Shown one piece after another: positions 1 to 10,268 of a DNA stretch of 20,232 bases. Source of the DNA: Cerrena zonata (Eukaryota > Basidiomycota > Agaricomycetes > Polyporales > Cerrenaceae); the NCBI GenBank assembly GCA_038087015.1, contig JASBNA010000157.1, positions 1 to 20,232 of the forward strand, in the 5' to 3' direction. A model generated the notes under the pieces. The model was not told where the DNA came from and ran no database searches. It worked only from the letters and a program-made list of their open reading frames with translations. Numbering within the stretch: the first letter of the stretch is position 1; each line of letters starts with the position of its first letter. The position numbers and the translations under genes are program-made.

Positions 1-392
1 ACCTCTCTCCGAAGGGACAAGTCCAGAGAAATCGAGTGTTTTGTTGTTAGAGTTGCCGATGCAAATCCCGTCCGCATTACCTTTACCATGGTCGGGGGTC
101 TTTCGAGGCCGTCTCCAGATCTTCTACTTGGTATCCTTACGACGTCGTATTGACCACAAAATTCTCCCTCAATTGATTCAATGGGAAAATGGTCATCCGA
201 AATGGGTATTCCTACCCTATCATTCTTACAAAGCCCGTGCATCCGCACTTCTTCCTTTGGTGGATTCTATTATGTCCAACTGGTCTAGATTTGTCAAGAC
301 CGGTCTTCCTGCTCTTCGTGGAATGGAGACACATATTCTGGGGACGTCAGAACTTTTGCAGATGGGTTCTGTCTTAACCTCTATTTCCTCGG
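1..392 (+). pseudogene. 5' coding-like segment of an unrecognised gene, frame not continuous
   Basis: Protein-like text is visible here but changes frame. From base 1 one frame reads through a stretch containing REIECFVVRVADANPVRITF and stops at about 156. From about 95 to 392 another frame is open and carries the segment IDHKILPQLIQWENGHPKWV. It ends at TCCTCG|GTAAGA, a good donor at about 392, with an acceptor-like TTAATAG near 443. I found no convincing intron joining the two frames between about 90 and 150, so this is either a decayed gene or one with an unusual join. It probably belongs to the gene ending at 1977. No family is recognised. Confidence 0.3.
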
Positions 393-1172
393 TAAGAAAT
401 GATTTCCCATTTTAGATTTGAACAATAATTAATCTTTTAATAGGAGTTTTTCGGAGATTCGGTAGTCGTACGATCACCAAGGTTTTCTTTAAGGTATTTT
501 TTGCTGATATTCATTATTTGTAGGGATAAGTTGACTTTTTAATTGCCTGCTATTGCTGGTTTTTCTTGGGCTCCCAAGGTTTACCTGTATCCCAGTTTGT
601 AATAGTGTACAAGGGTCAAACATCCCGTTAGGTTTCTTGGATCGATTGTACTTGTACCAATCTTTTTGCTTTCTGAGCGGACTTCAATTTATATGGTGTT
701 GCTATGAGATTTTCTGTCTTTTGTTCAGAACTGCAAGGCATGCACTATTTCTGAATTGCTGTGTGATGCAAAAAGAGTTTTTGTTGTAATTAGACTTGTT
801 CTCCGAAGGATAGGAATAGCTTTAACTTTAATCCACGATGTCAAGTTAATTTTAGAACATATCGATGAACATAGGATAACACTTTTTATAGTCTTGGCAG
901 TGAACATATTTCTTGTTCTGACTGATACCTATTGGCTTGCAAGCATCTGGTGCCTCGAATTTGATTTATGTCGGAAATAGGATGGGGTTTTCTGGCCGAA
1001 TATCCGGTCCTTCTTTGTTCGCAAGCAGATTACGACAACCCGTCCGATCAAGATCCCGCTTACCAGTGAGTCTTCTTGTTCTAATATATAGTGTGACTTG
1101 GCTGTCGACAACTTGTTTCTTCTTGTCATTTGACTCCCATCTTCTATAATGTTAGGGCACTGACTTCTTCAG
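393..1172 (+). other. Unresolved interval, possibly small exons and introns
   Basis: This interval links the coding-like segment at 1-392 to the well-supported exon at 1173. It contains plausible small exons: about 444-495 after TTAATAG, a stretch near 548-585 reading GFSWAPK, and about 960-1068 ending at CCA|GTGAGT. In the last of these, one frame reads AEYPVLLCSQADYDNPSD, which looks like protein. However, that frame arrives at the donor in a phase that does not match the next acceptor (CTTCAG, 1172), while the phase-0 frame is less protein-like. No complete chain of exons can be supported. Confidence 0.3.
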
Positions 1173-1977
1173 GCCTCTGGTCTCGCGCACTATTATCCCG
1201 AACCTCCTCCCGAAGTACCAAACCTCGAATATTCTTCTGACAATTTAGATCAGGTCCCAGGGATCATAATCGAGGGGGAATTTATGTATTGTAGCAAGAA
1301 TCCGCTTCAATTCCCTCATCGCATTGGTCTTTTCCGTCCCTTCGTGGATCATCCGTTCATTGGATTTAATGATAGAATTTGGTTGCGTATAGCAGGTGTT
1401 CCTGATCCTGAATTCATTAGGGAACCATCCCTCTACTCTCTCAGGGGTTGGATTATTGGGGTTCACTTCGCGACTTCAGACTTTGTCGAATTTGTCATCC
1501 TGGGTGTATTCGAAAAAGCACTCCAAATTATCTTTTTGGATGTGCTTAACAACTACGTTGACAAAACTCGCTGTCCTCCTTTACTGTATATGCTTGGAAA
1601 TATTCAGTATTGGTCGTACATGTCTATCGACAATATTGAAGCCCGGGCCAAAGTCGTCCAAAACGTGGATGACGATCTGACCAAATGGAGTCGAACCTAC
1701 CGCATTATTCAAGCCAATCTAATGCGTCTGCGTTGTACTCCCAGTCGAATTGTCATTTTTATCGATCCCATTACCTATCCAGAGGTATGTTCTCTCTTCG
1801 ATTTATTTTGTAAATAATTTGCTGATATATTGTCAGTTGTATGCAGCTTTCTTTTATATCATCGAAATACCTGCGGAGGCTGCGGCCAACATTCCTGAAG
1901 GGGTACGTAATTTTTGACATTGTTATAACCATTTCTTGACGAGGATTCTTTGTATTTAGACACGAGTTACTTTTTGA
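1173..1977 (+). CDS. Hypothetical protein, 3' exons (5' end uncertain)
   Basis: Three exons are read: 1173-1784, 1837-1902 and 1960-1977, all joining in phase 0. The introns are 1785-1836 (GTATGT...TGTCAG) and 1903-1959 (GTACGT...TTTAG). The first exon follows a CTTCAG acceptor and encodes about 204 residues rich in aromatic and aliphatic positions. These include a Pro-rich start (YYPEPPPEVPNLEY) and the segments FVDHPFIGFNDRIWLRIAG and NIQYWSYMSIDNIEARAKVV. The last exon is six codons ending in TGA. If the final intron is not used, the frame stops a few codons after 1902 instead. I recognise no domain. The gene converges on the 661-residue gene at 3744-5845 across about 1.8 kb. The upstream exons are unsettled, so this may be a partly decayed copy. 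Confidence 0.5.
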
Positions 1978-2278
1978 TTGACTTTGCAATACCTGTCATC
2001 GCTTTTCTTGATGTTTTACTCTCGACCTCTTTCTTGCTCTCACGAAATCTTCATCTTGTCATATTTTCTCGTTACCAACTTTTTGTTAAATTGGACTTTA
2101 TCGCTACCATTTTCTGGACGTTTATTTCTTGATTATATCTTGTATTGTCGGGGGTTTTGAAATAGTCCTATGGATTCGTAATTACCAACCGCGCTTGTAT
2201 TTTGTATTAACCAGCGAATATTGTAACATCATGGTCTCGAACCTACCACTAGGTTAAAAGCAATGTTTTGCTCTGTCA

Positions 2279-2675
2279 AGGATTCGAACTGCCACGTCGG
2301 CGGACTGACACTGCAAATTTAACGCTCGATGACGTGTTACAGATGACACGCGATGGAACGTGTCCTTGACTCGAGTCAAACTCAACTTTGACGTTCGGAG
2401 TTTTCCGCAAAAGCTTCCGAAACTGTGGGTAAATTTAAACAAAAGTCACTTGGGGGATTTGAACCGACGGCCTAAATAACCCGAAGTGCGGTCCGACTTT
2501 TTGAGAATTATGACAAAACAAACTGTGCCATCGAGTATTCGAACCGACAATTAACAGAGGTCATACTTTTAGAGAAAAGTAATACAACTTCCCAGATTCG
2601 AACTAAGGGTCTTGTTAATAGACCAGGTCATTGGTCTATTAGTCCTAAAATAAAGGTATTGAAGGGATTCGATCT
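2279..2675 (-). repeat. Cluster of degenerate tRNA T-arm / B-box-like motifs
   Basis: Five words resembling the complement of the tRNA B box (GGTTCGANNCC on the minus strand) occur at about 2280, 2456, 2534, 2594 and 2664. The best one reads on the minus strand as a T-arm (2607-2591: five stem pairs counting G-U, with loop TTCGAAT). It is directly preceded by a perfect five-pair arm with a seven-base loop (2624-2608). This looks like an anticodon arm joined to a T-arm with no variable loop. The other copies lack T-stem pairing. They are best read as tRNA-derived relics or SINE-like debris, not functional tRNA genes. Confidence 0.35.
2616..2641. repeat. Perfect 9-bp inverted repeat
   Basis: TAATAGACC at 2616-2624 and GGTCTATTA at 2633-2641 are exact reverse complements separated by 8 bases. 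The left arm overlaps the anticodon-arm-like hairpin noted in the tRNA-like cluster, so the two foldings are mutually exclusive. Confidence 0.6.
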
Positions 2676-3743
2676 CGTGTTACGCGATAGGCCAATTAGT
2701 AGTGCAGTAGATAGAACGCATATGAAATAAAATACGAACATACAAGTATGATCGTCATGAAAGAAAAGAAAGAAAAGAAGAGCAAGGAAAATAAAAGAAA
2801 ATTGTCAAAACATGTCTACAACCGATATCGCTTTTTCGTTTTTGATCTTGTATTTTAGTTTGGTTGGTAAGTCACTCATTTTTCTGAGTCGATGTTACAA
2901 CCAAAACGAAGTGTCTATTCAATGAATAAAGTCCACGCGTGCATCAAACTATCGATACTACGTCGTAAGCATAGAACGAAGTCCAATCAAATAGAAAAAT
3001 ATGCAAAGAAGATCTAAAAAAAATGTCGAATATAAGTCATAAGTTGAGAAGCATAAGAAACTCGGAAAGAAAGAAAAGAACAAAAGTAAAAACCAGTTGA
3101 GAAACGAAGAAAGATTGTCTTCAAGTCAAATTAATTCGTAGTCGAGATCGTCAAAGGAAATAAAGCGAAAAACAAAACAAAACAGAAAGAATACGAAAGA
3201 AACGATCCAATACTTCGAGGGAACGAAATTGGATGGAAAAATGTGAGTCGGGAGTCGAAGGTTCCATTCCACATCGGTCATAAAATATGTCCTCTTTGGT
3301 ATGTACTATGGTGATGCTGTTAGAAAGAAGAAACGAAAAAAGTTGAATTAAACACGAATAAAATTGTTTATTCTGTGTTGTATTCATTGGGTCAAAGTCA
3401 CGCGAGACTTAGCCAAGAGTTGAAACGGTGAGATTGTCCATAGGATAAGGGTGTGAATTGACGAGAGTACGGACTATTTCATGAGGGATTACCCAAGGGA
3501 GGACGAAGATTTTGAGGTCGTTTGAAGGTACGAGGGATGTGGATTGAGGTATGGAAGAATTTGTGAACGATGAAATAAAGGAAAATGCTGGTGTGATGGC
3601 TGAAGAAATATCGCGGAAATTGGCCAGGATAGAAATAAGGATCGCCGAGAAAATAGGTTTGCGAATAATACTTGAATAAAGTCGTTTCCACCAAGGACGT
3701 TGGTATCGAGGGTGGGGTCGATATGAATAAACTTTTGCGACCC

Positions 3744-5845
3744 TCAATACGAGTCTGGAAACTCTGTTAGATCGTCGTCGTCCAACACAAAAGGTTCGGT
3801 GGAACAATCGGAATGAGGGGAAAGTGGTGGAGACTCACTGAATCCAGGAGGGGGTGGATACTCCCCGGGATGACCGAATTCACCATTAAGTCGTCGATCG
3901 TTAAGGCCGGCAGCTTTAGATGGACTGGGACGATAATTCAACAGATGGTTTAAGACGAGGTAGGCGATTCCTAGGTCGCTATCACAGTCCAGACCGTCGA
4001 TAGAATCGATGAAGTCAAGGCATTGTTGAATGCTTCTTCGCTCCGAAGGGAAAAGATAGACGTTGTGGACCAGATCGAATGGAGAATCACATTCGACGGG
4101 GTTGACATATTTGAGCATCCTCGGACATTCCTTCCACATTGCCCGGAATGTTGTGTTCTTTTCCAAGTAAGAAATGCGTCCTTCCTGGTTACAGATTTCG
4201 ATAGCGACCTTGAAGAGGAATATGTGAACAAATCGTAGCCAGAGGGTATAATCCTCTAGTCGTATGTCCCGGTTATTGTCGATAAAGATTCGAAAAGCGA
4301 CGCCGATATCGGGAAGTAATAAGTCTTCTGGAGTTTTGACTAGTCGTGCATCTCGTTTGTCAGGATTTGAGGCTGGGATATTAAAGAGAGACGGCATAAT
4401 AAATTGATCAGTCGATATTGTTTGATTCTGGTAGACAGAATGCTTACTAGGACTCCCTGGGACTACATATAGCGGTCCTGGCTGAAGTCGACGCGACTTG
4501 TTCGAGTTCCTAAGGTCAGGATTGAACTCTACGTTGGTAGCAAGTCGATCAGTGGTATCTTGTGTAGTAGAGTTCTTTGTGTTTTCGACTGAGAGGTTCT
4601 TGAGATCCTTCATGATAGAATCTAATATCTTATCAGTTTGAGAGGTCCCATTTGGAATACTACTGTCTGTAACATTCCCACATCGACGTCAATTAACTGA
4701 GGGAAGTAAAAATAGATTGACTTACGGTCAGGGTTACATCCTTTACACGCAGGCGTGGGGTGTGGTGTAGGAGGACGAGGAATAACCTGGTGAGATTTCT
4801 TGAAGGGTAACAAGGGACAATCGACCGAATGGAAAGTTTCCCTGTCATGAACAAGGAAAGGATTTGGGTGAGGGATCCCCGAAGCGAACAGAGTAGTAGG
4901 AGAAGAATATTGTCCTAGACCTAATAATTCTTCAATAATGTGTACGTCGTCAGGACATACCGCACCTTTCTTCGATCCGTTTTCGAGTTGTTCGACTGAG
5001 GGATTATGGTTTGGATCTGTAGACCATATAAGATGATGATCAGCGAACTCATACTCGGGGAGGGATTCGGTATCGGCATCATACTCACTTCCATTATTGT
5101 CGCCAGATGTCCTGCGGTTGCTGTTGATTGCGTCATCCACTAGCATACCCGGCAGTTTCGGGCTTTCAGATCCACGTGGTGTGATCGGCATGCTCGAAGT
5201 GGAGTCAGAAGCTTCTGAAGATCCCGAGATCTGCGGTTCCTGAACTCCGTCCCGTCGATCGTGATCGCCCGGATCGGAAGCCTGTCAATCTCGGTGAGTG
5301 AATTTGATAAGAACGTTAGACTTTGTTTTTCTAATTACCTTCGTACTTGCCTTCTCACTGTCGACCTCCTCATCGCTTCCCTCGTACATATCTTCCCTCA
5401 TCAACATCTGACATCCCTCCCACGCGAACTTATCTTGCCGAGGGATGAGCTGGATCGTAGCCTGGTAAAGGCCCACGTTCGGTACTCGATCGACTCCCGG
5501 GAAGAAGGTTGCGACAGTGGCCTCATTCGTAATGAAGTTCATAGTACCTTCGGGTACACTTCGAGGTAACTTGATCTTCAGTATCTTCCATGTACTAATG
5601 TTGACTAGGAACTTTGGGTCTTCTCGACGAGACTGGTCCAATTCGCCTATAACTTCTTGGACGAACTCAACATCGCTCATACCGAGCGATATTTCGCCTA
5701 TAGGAGCTAAGGCCTCAAAGGACTTCGAGTCCTGGACACGAGCGAAGACTTCGTCGACGAAGAAGACACGGTTGATGTCGATCCTTCCGTCGTCGAAGAC
5801 CATGACATCAGGTGAGTATTCTTTACGTGGAGACATACCGACCAT
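3744..5845 (-). CDS. Hypothetical 661-residue protein, three exons
   Basis: The exons on the minus strand are 5845-5339, 5281-4726 and 4666-3744 (stop TGA). The introns are 57 nt (5338-5282, GTAATT, branch-like TCTAAC, acceptor GACAG) and 59 nt (4725-4667, GTAAGT, acceptor TTACAG). They fall in phases 0 and 1, and all joins keep one frame across 1986 nt. The ATG at 5845 lies 110 nt below a TATAAAAG box. An alternative start is the fourth codon (MVGM). Residues 1-169 look folded (for example EISLGMSDVEFVQEVIGEL and NFITNEATVATFF). Residues 170-355 are polar, Ser/Pro/Asp-rich and probably disordered, with a CKGC motif near the exon 2 end. Residues about 450-580 look folded again (YTLWLRFVHIFLFKVAIEIC). 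The C-terminus is Pro-rich, then acidic (VLDDDDLTEF). There is no signal peptide or clear membrane segment. It follows the gag-protease ORF in the same orientation and could belong to the same element. I recognise no family. Confidence 0.65.
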
Positions 5846-5954
5846 ATTGCTATATAGCGATAGAGGTTTATAGTTAAAGTGTGGTGAGTGATTTGAAGGG
5901 TAGGTTAGACAATTGCGCTGTGGTTCTGGTTTCTGTACTGACTTCTCCCTCTCC

Positions 5955-5962
5955 CTTTTATA
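5955..5962 (-). promoter_or_regulatory. TATA box of the 661-residue gene
   Basis: The minus strand reads TATAAAAG followed by a purine run (GGGAGAGGGAGAAG), 110 nt upstream of the ATG at 5845 and just after the stop of the gag-protease ORF. A start site about 30 nt downstream would give a leader of about 80 nt. The adjacent purine run could also be a retroelement polypurine tract, but no LTR follows it. Confidence 0.5.
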
Positions 5963-5980
5963 CTGATTCCCCTGTAGTTG

Positions 5981-8900
5981 CTATTCCTCTAGGATGCTAA
6001 ATTCTTCGAGCATCTGGCGTACTTGTTCAATAACGCCCTCGCTGTCTTGTGATGAGTCTATCGATGTCACTTGCTCTTGTTCTGACGTGTTCTGGTTCTC
6101 GGTTTTCAACTTGGCTGGTAATGTTTTCTCTGCCAATAGGGGGTATCTTGCTACGCCTTGATCATCTTGTGGTTCTATGACTTCGTCTGGTCTCTGCTGT
6201 CCGAGAACTTTGTCCATTCGATACTCTTTTCGGTGAGTAGTTAAGCTTTCTATGACGTTTTCCTCATTACCCACTGACGTTTCTTTTATTGTTACTGCTT
6301 CTTTCTTCCCGCAGTTTATCAATTCAGACATCTGACTAGGTCCCGCAGCTTTTCCTTTGCCCGTATCAACACAAACTGCATCAACTTCAAAACTTAATCT
6401 TCCCGATTCATTTTCTTGTTCTTCTGGTCGGGCTTTTTGTTCCTCAACTTTGTTTCCTTTAGAACTTTCGATTTCTTGGTTTGAGATGTCCGGTAAGTCA
6501 TCGGAGTCTTGTGTGTTCTCATCATTATTCGGTACGTGCCTATCATTTGATATATTGTGTGTAGATCCACTTGTATTGTCGTCAGAACTGCGGAGCTGTT
6601 TCAATAGGCCCCAAAATCGATTTATTCTGGTATTCTCGACGGCCTTCACCAATAGTTTTGCTGGACTATGTTTTCGTTTGGATTTAGATACCGCTCGCTG
6701 GTGATGGGGTTCGTCCCCTTTCCATTTTATTTTCTCCCTCCACTTTGATGTACTCGTTTTTGTAAGTACCTGCACTAACTTCAACTTTTTTAATGGACCG
6801 AAGGTCTGCTTGTCAGATACTGTACTTTCTTCGGTCCCTCGGGTTTGTATTAAGTCTTCTTCACAGGTTTTATTATTTGGTACGTTTCCCTCTGTACTGG
6901 ACCACAATTGGTTCAAACGTTCTACACCTAAACTTGTAGTAGGCCACTCTAGTCCTGGAGGTAAGTCATCGTCTTGCCGATTCTCAGATTTGCTTGCTAA
7001 CTCAATTTCTTCACGTCCTAAGTCGTCTGTCCTTAATCTTGTTGAAGGTCGAGGATTTTCTGGCGGTGTTATACTACGCTTTTCTGGAATTATGGAGGGA
7101 ATTTCTTCTGGAATAATAGGGGGAATTTCTTCGGTATTTTTGATAGGTATTTCCTCAATAAATGCTGTTGTCTCTATCAATGTATTTTCCTCTGGTTCTT
7201 CCTCAATGAAATATGAGTGAGCATAGAACCTATTACTGTGAGCTTTCTGTAAGAAGTCTGCAATATTAGGATCCTCAACTAAATGTTCATCAGGGGTGAC
7301 CAGTATTTCATGCCTTGGATTTAGTTCTTGATCCTTGAATATGAGGTAGGTTCCATCAGCTCTTTCATCTATAGAAACAAAATTTCCCCTTTGCCAGGGT
7401 CTTCCTAATAATAAATCAAAAGGTACTTTCTCTCCAATATACAAACTTGCAAAGGTCTTTACTCCCCCACAAATTAAAGGTACATTGGGAACTAATCCCT
7501 TAAGTTTACTTGCTCCCCCATTAGCATCATTCATATTGACTGTGCTTTGGGTATCCAAGGGTCTTGAAAGGACTTCTTTCCATACATTTTTATGAGCAAT
7601 GTTTAGTTGAGATCCTGTATCTATAATTGCTGTGATAGGCATACCTTCACACTCCATCTTCAATTTAATGAGTGTTTCTTTTGCTCTGTATACCATGGCT
7701 GCAGCAACTATTGGCTGGTTTACTTGACCTAGATTAACCTTTGGGATTTCAGGTATGTTTGAGATCAATTTTGAAGGTGGTTTGGGTTTAAGAACTTCTC
7801 TCAGATTTGAGGTCATTTCTTTTGAAATCCCAAACACTTCTCCTATGGCTAGGGTAACTGGCTGATTTAGAATCCTACTCAGAACATTTCTCTGGTCTAC
7901 CTGAGATTGTACTTCAGACTGTTTTGGGATCCTTTTTGCTACCACTGAAAGGTCTTTTTGCTTGATAGTTTCACTAGTATCTTCCATTAAAGCATCATCA
8001 TCTTGAGGATTAAATATTGTGTCATCCACAGAAATTGGGACAGGGTTAGTAGGTACTGGAAGTATTTCTTCTGGTTGAACCTTCTTGTCTGTCTTCTTTT
8101 TATCTCCAAACCTGGGATGAGATTCTTCATGCTTTTTCCTAGAAGGGTTGAAAACTTTTTCAGAGGTGGTTTTTCTAAATTGATTGTTCTTCGCTGAAGA
8201 ACGTGTAGCTACAAAAACATTTTCCTCTGAGTCTTCATCTTCTGAATCACTGGAATCTGATTCATAATCCTCTACTCTTGCTGGACTTATTGAGATATAG
8301 TGATTCTGAATGGGTCGAAGTCTTTCGATGGCAGCTATTAAAGGTTCATCAAATGTAGCTCTTCGAATAAAAGTTCCATCAGCCATAATATATTTGCCTG
8401 TACTATCTTTAGTGATAATACCTTTAGTGACCAGATCACTTATCTTAGAACAGAAGAACATAGTATGTCCTGTCCCTCCACATCCAAAACATCTGTGATC
8501 CTCTGGATTGAGAGGAGCTTGCTGGAAAGCATTATTTCCAGGTTTTAAATGTGGAGGAGGCGAACGGTTAAAAGATAGAGGTGGACCTGGGCTGGCAGCA
8601 GGTGCTGCATGATTGGCTGCTTGACTTGATACTCTCTGAGCTATTTGCTGACGTTCAACAGGCTTCATCATGATATCGGCTACCATGGGATCCAAACTAT
8701 ATGCTCTATAATACAGTGATGAGTAGCTTTGATCATGAATAGACAAACGATTCATTTGATCAATTAAGTCTTCTACCTCTTTTGACTTGGATTTGTCCTC
8801 AGAAATTTTATTTTCTGTTGCTTTAGGTTCAGACTTGACTACTTCCTTGTGTTCTTTCAGTCTGGGCTTGAAACGGACTTTCTTTGAATCCCTAGAAGTT

Positions 8901-9907
8901 AGACGAGATTTATGTTTCTTGACAGACTCATGATCAGTGTCCCAATCAGAATCAGAGTTATCCTCATCCTCTTCATCATCTGACTCTGAATCGCTATCAT
9001 AGTCAGTTTCATCCTCTTCATCATCTGACTCTGAATCGCTATCATAGTCAGTTTCATCCTCCGATAAGGTGCGCTCATTGTCAAACCGATTACGCTGAAG
9101 AAGGGACTTGGCTACCTTGCAGACACTATCTGTCTTAAATGGGTTTTCTAGGTCATGGTCAGGATATATAGCCAATAGACGAGCTTCTAGCTTGTCTCTG
9201 AAATCCTGAGGTATACCTTTCCAGAAATATAAATCTTTTTCATCCTCAGATATTTTCTTATGAGACTCAAGCCATCCTGCAATACGAATAAATTTCCTGT
9301 TATAGGATTTCCAATGTGGCATTCGCATTATTGACTTCTTGTGTCTCATACGCTTACAATACACTTCTAGATCTCCACGTTTGTAGCGCTTAGTATATCT
9401 TTCAGCGTCAAAGTATTCTAGAAGATCTTGAACAAAGACTTCCCAATTCTTACCAGAATAGCTTGGTAAACCTTCCATGAACTCACGTACACTTCTAGAG
9501 CAGTACTGAGTTATATTTTGAATTTTTTCTTCCTCATCAGTAACTAACTTCTGAGCACATAGCTTCTCGTAATGTTTGATGAAGAGTTTGACTTGAGAGA
9601 ATTTTCCTTTGAACTTTTTGGGGGCACTCTTGGTCCCAGGAACAGGTAAGTGATGAACTCCTGTTTGATTGATTGCTGTCATAGTGCTACTTGATCTTCT
9701 GCTATTAGTAGGTGTTGCTGTAGTACTTGATTTAAGTGAGTAGGTTGATTGAGTAGGAGTGGTAGAGGTAGATGATATGTTACTTGAAGGGTTAAGGAGA
9801 TAAGGTTGAGGAGAGTTAGATATTGAGTTAAGTATTACTGGAGTATTTGTGAGACTAGACACAGTAGAGGTTGTATCTGAATCTGTCATATAAAGGAAAC
9901 ACAACAA
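5981..9907 (-). CDS. Gag-protease polyprotein of a Ty3/Gypsy-like retroelement, no pol
   Basis: A single uninterrupted frame of 1308 codons. The ATG at 9907 is first; the seventh codon (9889, MTDSDTTS) is an equally likely start. Residues about 10-90 are Ser/Thr-rich. Residues about 98-250 look like a retrotransposon Gag capsid domain (FIKHYEKLC..., YFWKGIPQDFRDKLEARLL). Residues about 280-330 are Asp/Ser/Glu-rich with an exact 15-residue tandem repeat. A CCHC zinc knuckle, C-X2-C-X4-H-X4-C, lies at 473-486 (CFGCGGTGHTMFFC), for nucleic-acid binding. A retropepsin-like aspartic protease has its active site at 763-765 (AIIDTGSQLNIA) and the flap-side motif LLLGRPW near 832-838. Residues about 870-1308 are charged, low in aromatics and unrecognised. 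No reverse transcriptase, RNase H or integrase follows; the next gene begins 136 nt below. The intact length argues for a recent non-autonomous element or a retained host copy. A separate pol ORF lost by truncation is the alternative. Confidence 0.85.
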   Translation of the reverse strand: MLCFLYMTDSDTTSTVSSLTNTPVILNSISNSPQPYLLNPSSNISSTSTTPTQSTYSLKSSTTATPTNSRRSSSTMTAINQTGVHHLPVPGTKSAPKKFKGKFSQVKLFIKHYEKLCAQKLVTDEEEKIQNITQYCSRSVREFMEGLPSYSGKNWEVFVQDLLEYFDAERYTKRYKRGDLEVYCKRMRHKKSIMRMPHWKSYNRKFIRIAGWLESHKKISEDEKDLYFWKGIPQDFRDKLEARLLAIYPDHDLENPFKTDSVCKVAKSLLQRNRFDNERTLSEDETDYDSDSESDDEEDETDYDSDSESDDEEDEDNSDSDWDTDHESVKKHKSRLTSRDSKKVRFKPRLKEHKEVVKSEPKATENKISEDKSKSKEVEDLIDQMNRLSIHDQSYSSLYYRAYSLDPMVADIMMKPVERQQIAQRVSSQAANHAAPAASPGPPLSFNRSPPPHLKPGNNAFQQAPLNPEDHRCFGCGGTGHTMFFCSKISDLVTKGIITKDSTGKYIMADGTFIRRATFDEPLIAAIERLRPIQNHYISISPARVEDYESDSSDSEDEDSEENVFVATRSSAKNNQFRKTTSEKVFNPSRKKHEESHPRFGDKKKTDKKVQPEEILPVPTNPVPISVDDTIFNPQDDDALMEDTSETIKQKDLSVVAKRIPKQSEVQSQVDQRNVLSRILNQPVTLAIGEVFGISKEMTSNLREVLKPKPPSKLISNIPEIPKVNLGQVNQPIVAAAMVYRAKETLIKLKMECEGMPITAIIDTGSQLNIAHKNVWKEVLSRPLDTQSTVNMNDANGGASKLKGLVPNVPLICGGVKTFASLYIGEKVPFDLLLGRPWQRGNFVSIDERADGTYLIFKDQELNPRHEILVTPDEHLVEDPNIADFLQKAHSNRFYAHSYFIEEEPEENTLIETTAFIEEIPIKNTEEIPPIIPEEIPSIIPEKRSITPPENPRPSTRLRTDDLGREEIELASKSENRQDDDLPPGLEWPTTSLGVERLNQLWSSTEGNVPNNKTCEEDLIQTRGTEESTVSDKQTFGPLKKLKLVQVLTKTSTSKWREKIKWKGDEPHHQRAVSKSKRKHSPAKLLVKAVENTRINRFWGLLKQLRSSDDNTSGSTHNISNDRHVPNNDENTQDSDDLPDISNQEIESSKGNKVEEQKARPEEQENESGRLSFEVDAVCVDTGKGKAAGPSQMSELINCGKKEAVTIKETSVGNEENVIESLTTHRKEYRMDKVLGQQRPDEVIEPQDDQGVARYPLLAEKTLPAKLKTENQNTSEQEQVTSIDSSQDSEGVIEQVRQMLEEFSILEE
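8964..9053 (-). repeat. 45-bp tandem duplication within gag
   Basis: Two exact 45-bp copies (8964-9008 and 9009-9053) are followed by seven matching bases. They encode DETDYDSDSESDDEE twice, inside the acidic linker of Gag. The period is a multiple of three, so the frame is kept. Perfect identity suggests a recent slippage or unequal exchange. Confidence 0.9.
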
Positions 9908-10268
9908 TTAAAGTAGATAACCAACCCCTCGCGGTGGGCTCCACTGATGTCGGTCTCAGAAAGTGATTAGTCTATATAGGACTAAATACGAACTTTCCTC
10001 ACAGAGAAATCTTGGGTGAGACGTTACACCGAATATTCCCTGTTGTTCGTTGAGTTGGGATTGTTTTTATCTACTTGCCCGCTTGTGTGTTGTGAAAGAG
10101 TAGATAAGGTAGGTAGAGTAGGGAGAATATAGGAGAGTTTAAGGGTTTAGAACTAGGAAAGATACTGGAATATAAAATCAAAGGATAAAGACTTTAACTG
10201 AACAAACTTATGTCCACTTAAAGCAGGATACGACTCTTAAATGCTGAACGATACGACTGACAAACAAG

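Larger units (their letters stand above)
1978..3743. other. Non-coding convergent intergenic region
   Basis: This lies between the 3' ends of two convergent genes. It shows no supportable exon. Its first part (about 2279-2675) contains repeated GATTCGAAC-like words, described separately. Bases 2755-3200 are purine-rich on the + strand, with imperfect AAGA/GAAA runs. A frame on the minus strand from 3740 to 3409 stays open beyond the stop of the 661-residue gene, with a hydrophobic stretch (IFSAILISILANF). It has no start or splice support and probably lies in the 3' untranslated region. Confidence 0.6.

Noticed and set aside
2591..2650. A functional tRNA gene
   Set aside because: There is no variable loop, no matching acceptor stem, and only a doubtful D-arm. 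At best it is a relic.
5936..5960. Polypurine tract and start of a 3' LTR after gag
   Set aside because: A purine run is present, but the sequence after it does not resemble the 5' LTR-like region. It is better read as the promoter of the 661-residue gene.
6357..8498. Several + strand open frames across the gag-protease region
   Set aside because: They are antisense to an intact 1308-codon frame with recognised motifs, and show no independent signals.
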